From positions 310,001-374,000 of the forward strand of contig NW_024881711.1 of assembly GCF_019059575.1 (NCBI RefSeq): DNA of 64,000 bases. Direction: 5' to 3'. Under the pieces are notes generated by a model. The model was given only the letters and a program-made list of their open reading frames with translations, had not been told where the DNA came from and searched no databases. Of the stretch, positions 61,019 through 64,000 are shown piece after piece. Made by a program: the position numbers and the translations under genes. Within the stretch, counting starts at the first letter, position 1, and each line of letters begins with the position of its first letter. This stretch comes from Amphibalanus amphitrite. Its lineage: Eukaryota > Arthropoda > Thecostraca > Balanomorpha > Balanidae.

Positions 61019-62094
61019 AGGTAGTGTGCCAGCTTTCCTGGACCGTATGGAGTTAATGGCCCAGATAAGGAGAACCGGATTTTTAGAACTTATCCATACC
61101 TTCAAAACTCATGGAAGCGTCCTAAATTCTTCAAATTTTGAGTGGGAAATTCGCCCCGACGGGTTGTCGGTCGTACCCCAACCAGATTTCACACCACTAT
61201 GAACAATAAATGCACACACTGAAATCGCTATTACCGATATGCTCATCCAATCAAGTTTCGATAAACCCGTTCATCATCAGCTCCTGCGGTTTCGAACACG
61301 CCTGTTAGGTGGTGCGGTAGACCGCGCCCAAAGCCAGGGCCCCGGTAACGTGAGGTAGCCGAGTCAGGGCAGCGTGCGCTGACCCAAGCCGCGGAGCCGC
61401 GCGTCCTCCCGGTGTCATGTGATAGCCCGGGGCTGCCCGCGGGGATGCGGTAGACCGCGCCCAAAGCTGCGGCCCCGGCTTGGGTCAGCGCACGCTGCCC
61501 CGACTCGGCTACCTCACGTTACCGGGGCCCTGGCTTTGGGCGCGGCTTCTGCTCATACTTTGTGGTGCGGTGGTGGTGCGTCGGGCTGCGCGCTCTGACT
61601 TCGGCCAAGAAAAATGCGTCAGCTGATCATTGTCATTTCTGCCACTTGCGTGTGGTGAAATGGGGTCATAACTTATGAGACGGCTTTTTCATATCAATTA
61701 TTTTACATAAAATCATATTTCAAACCATAAATAATGTTCGACAGCCAAATAAAAGAAACAATACCAATACAGGCTTATAGTTTAAGGCTCGACTGTGTTG
61801 TCTACGATTAGACAGCTGATAACTCATTCCCGTACGTCGTATGGTCGTAACACTATAATGACCTTTGCTTATTGTCACATGTGCGCCGCATTCGCGATTG
61901 TTGCCGACGCCTGTTTGCAGGTGAGCCCACTACAGTTGTTATACATACATATCTAAAAACCGATAAACTTTTAGGCGAAAAAGGCACTATTCCAGGCCCA
62001 TTTTTGATTTTTTTTTGCGATATTAGGTAAAAACAGAAGCTTCTTATCCTAGGAAAAATGACATGGGAAATCTTTCAAAGGTGGCACACTACCT
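61019..62094. mobile_element. TTAA element with AGGTAGTGTGCCA ends and a hairpin core
   Basis: TTAA at 61015-61018 and 62095-62098; copy 1 of the host (about 44782-44790) has a single TTAA and no insert. The tips are AGGTAGTGTGCCAGC and TGGCACACTACCT. Non-coding apart from the GC-rich hairpin. Confidence 0.88.
61322..61545. repeat. Long GC-rich hairpin, 70-bp arms
   Basis: CCGCGCCCAAAGCCAGGGCC (61322) and its complement (ending 61545) form 70-bp arms with one mismatch noticed and an 84-bp spacer. GCGGTAGACCGCGCCCAAAG is also repeated directly in the spacer (61447). Confidence 0.9.
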
Positions 62095-62590
62095 TTAAAA
62101 CGCTTGTCCAGTAGTGTCAGTGTGCCGAATTTGGTGTGCCTAGGTCGAGGATTTCCGGAATCGGAGGATGCCTCCTCAAAACATGGTTTTCGCCCCTAGC
62201 ACGTGCATTTCGCACCCCCGGTACCTAGCATACCATATGTTAGTGGTCAAACACCGGGACATGTGACCTGCAGCTGTGGCGTCTGTGCCGTCCTCCGTTT
62301 GATTTGAAGCGTCGCTGAAAGTTTTTTGCCCTTTCTGAGTTTGTCGGCACGTGACACGCGCCAGGTGACACCGGGTGACTTGTGACATGCATCATCACCT
62401 GCCTCAAGGCATTACCCGTCGAACGGTACCACCAGCATCTCGATCCGATCATCCGTTTAGACGCAATTCCATTTGTATTGGCTCGATGACCTTTCAGAGC
62501 ACGGCTTTTTGGCAACGTAAGATGGCGCCTTGTCGGCTTCACCTGAATGGAGGTGGTTGCGGGTCCAGTTTATTTATACGTCCGTGCATT

Positions 62591-62980
62591 GGGTGCCTGC
62601 TGCTACCAGTGACTTCATCAGAGTTTGCTAATTTTTCCAGAAACAATTTCCGGGTACTTACCGTGCAAAATTGGAAATAGAATATTTTTCGGTAAGAAAT
62701 TCTTGGACAGACGCTGAAGCTGCCAAAACTTACGTGAGAGCTTCGATAAGGAACTTGGAGCCACGGTCCTTTTGAAGAAAAAAAAGGAACTATAGTAGGC
62801 ATGCACGCAGAAATACTGAGCGATGTCAAGGTAAATAGGTATACTTATAACCATAGCTCAAATAGCTTCAAAGTTCTGCTTCATTTTGTAAAATGGCTTT
62901 AACAATATTGTTTATTGCTCTAGCGAGAAACATATTGAATACAATAAAGCAAATAAACAAAGTTGACCTTTTCCTCGACA
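62591..62980. other. No gene or repeat recognised
   Basis: Short AT-rich sequence with no supported feature. Confidence 0.35.
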
Positions 62981-62984
62981 TTAA

Positions 62985-64000
62985 CTCGCGCCCCGTAGAG
63001 GGGGGGGGGTAAACGGCCCCCTGTCCTTTTCAGAAGATATCTCCTAAAAACCTGCCGATAGCGCCACCAAACTTTCAGGACCCCTCTGAGCATCAATTTT
63101 ACACATTGTGATCAAAAATAGTTCCAAAGGCTATGATAGATTGGCCGCAAATGACGTCAGACTGACGTCATGTTCCGCCGTTTTCGACCCAAAAAAAGGT
63201 TTCGCGGGAAGAGCTGTCAGGCCTAGAGCGTTGAAGATACAGAAAAACGTCTAAACCATAAACGATGTAGAATTACCAGGGCTACAAAACAACCCTCTCG
63301 ATTTTTTTAATTTTGACCCCCAAAAATAAAAAAAGGAATATAATTGCCAAGAAATTCAAAAAGTTTCCGATTTTGGAAAAAACGGAACATATGTGATAGC
63401 CCTTACCAATTTCTATTCACATACCAAATTTTAGATCGATACCTCTCCTTTTGGCCAAGTTATAGCGAAAAAAACCGCTCAAAATTGATGACGTTAAATT
63501 TCCAAGCTCAAATTTTTAGAAATTCTAGACTATGTAGCGGAAAACAAAGACCACCATTAGACTCGCCGTGACGACCTGCATAGAATTAGTACCCATTTTA
63601 TGCAAAAATATCAACTTTGAAATTTGACCTTTTTTGACCTGACATTGACCTGACCTCCACCAGGAAGTGACCTAAACCATTCCTGATAGTCTTATAATCA
63701 ACACCATTGAGTTTGAAATGAAAAAAAAATTGGCCATAAAACATGCATCACACAGCCCTAGCAAAATTGGGTTCATGTGCTGACTCTTGGTGACCACTGA
63801 CCTGTGACCTGACCTGGTGCTATCAGTGACCTCTAATAGCAACATATGCACTAGGCAAATGACGCTCTATCGCTCATTTTCGATAAAATGCGTTTTATTC
63901 GATGTTATAGCACATTCCCTAGAAGACCCGTGACCGGCAAAACATTTTATCTTTGACCTGACCTGTGACGTCATCAGTGACGCCGAGATCAATGAAATTG
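62985..64000. mobile_element. TTAA element, family A, running off the window
   Basis: TTAA at 62981-62984, tip CTCGCGCCCCGTAGAGGGG, a G-run/C-run pair around TAAACG, then the same module order as 168-1363 (CTGCCGATAGCG, AAACTTTCAGGACC, TGACGTCA pair at about 63154-63170, TGACCTGACC arrays at about 63630-63660 and 63798-63815). The right end lies beyond 64000. Confidence 0.8.

Larger units (their letters stand above)
60330..62590. mobile_element. CACGGACGTATAAA-tipped element, copy 2 (inverted) with two inserts
   Basis: Reverse complement of the pieces at 44276-44960 and 47081-47320; the tip complement lies at about 62573-62587. Inserts at 60712-60991 and 61019-62094 are absent from copy 1, and copy 2 lacks the dimer insert of copy 1. 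Each copy is therefore an empty site for the other's insertions. Confidence 0.75.

Overview
The window is animal nuclear DNA. It has spliced genes with GT-AG introns, a BEL/Pao retrotransposon, hAT, Tc1/mariner and piggyBac-like (TTAA) elements, a Penelope-like fragment, a LINE tail and long micro- and minisatellites. An invertebrate is most likely, probably an arthropod (crustacean-like); the species cannot be fixed from sequence alone. There are no bacterial operons or CRISPR arrays.

Only two host genes are recognised, and they converge tail to tail. TMEM9 (+ strand) shows its last three coding exons (18316-18427, 19879-20010, 21251-21394). TYMP, thymidine phosphorylase (- strand), shows six coding exons (40158-40424, 35763-35921, 34235-34353, 33329-33710, 32887-33044, 23928-24047). 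All TYMP splice phases close and about 400 residues are recovered; only the first exon is missing. The genes' candidate poly(A) signals, on opposite strands, lie 150 bp apart. The two proteins have unrelated jobs: endolysosomal membrane protein and pyrimidine nucleoside catabolism.

The rest is mostly mobile DNA. From 1 to 18.1 kb: a TTAA element, a 6.5-kb BEL element with near-identical LTRs and one intact 1887-residue polyprotein, a 6-kb non-coding element (ATAC flanks) stuffed with nested elements, and a nested pair of TTAA elements. From 18.3 to 24.1 kb: TMEM9 and the TYMP 3' end. From 24.2 to 32.4 kb (TYMP intron 6): TTAA elements, a 1.28-kb tandem duplication with G-quadruplex-prone GGGGTA arrays, and a palindromic CCGACGTCGG element holding a tRNA-like sequence. 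From 32.4 to 40.6 kb: TYMP exons embedded in minisatellites, plus an inverted near-identical copy of exon 6. From 41 to 64 kb: nested and fold-back elements, a LINE tail, a Penelope-like fragment, a Tc1-like pseudogene, and a few thousand bases in which nothing is recognised.

Two patterns stand out. First, several tandem repeats are built from, or abut, splice sites of the two genes; two TYMP minisatellites repeat a real splice donor. Second, a large TTAA-flanked element superfamily shares one modular plan: CCCGCG-type tip, GC palindrome whose centre matches at both ends of a copy, conserved sub-terminal module, and an interior rich in AGGTCA half-sites and TGACGTCA palindromes.
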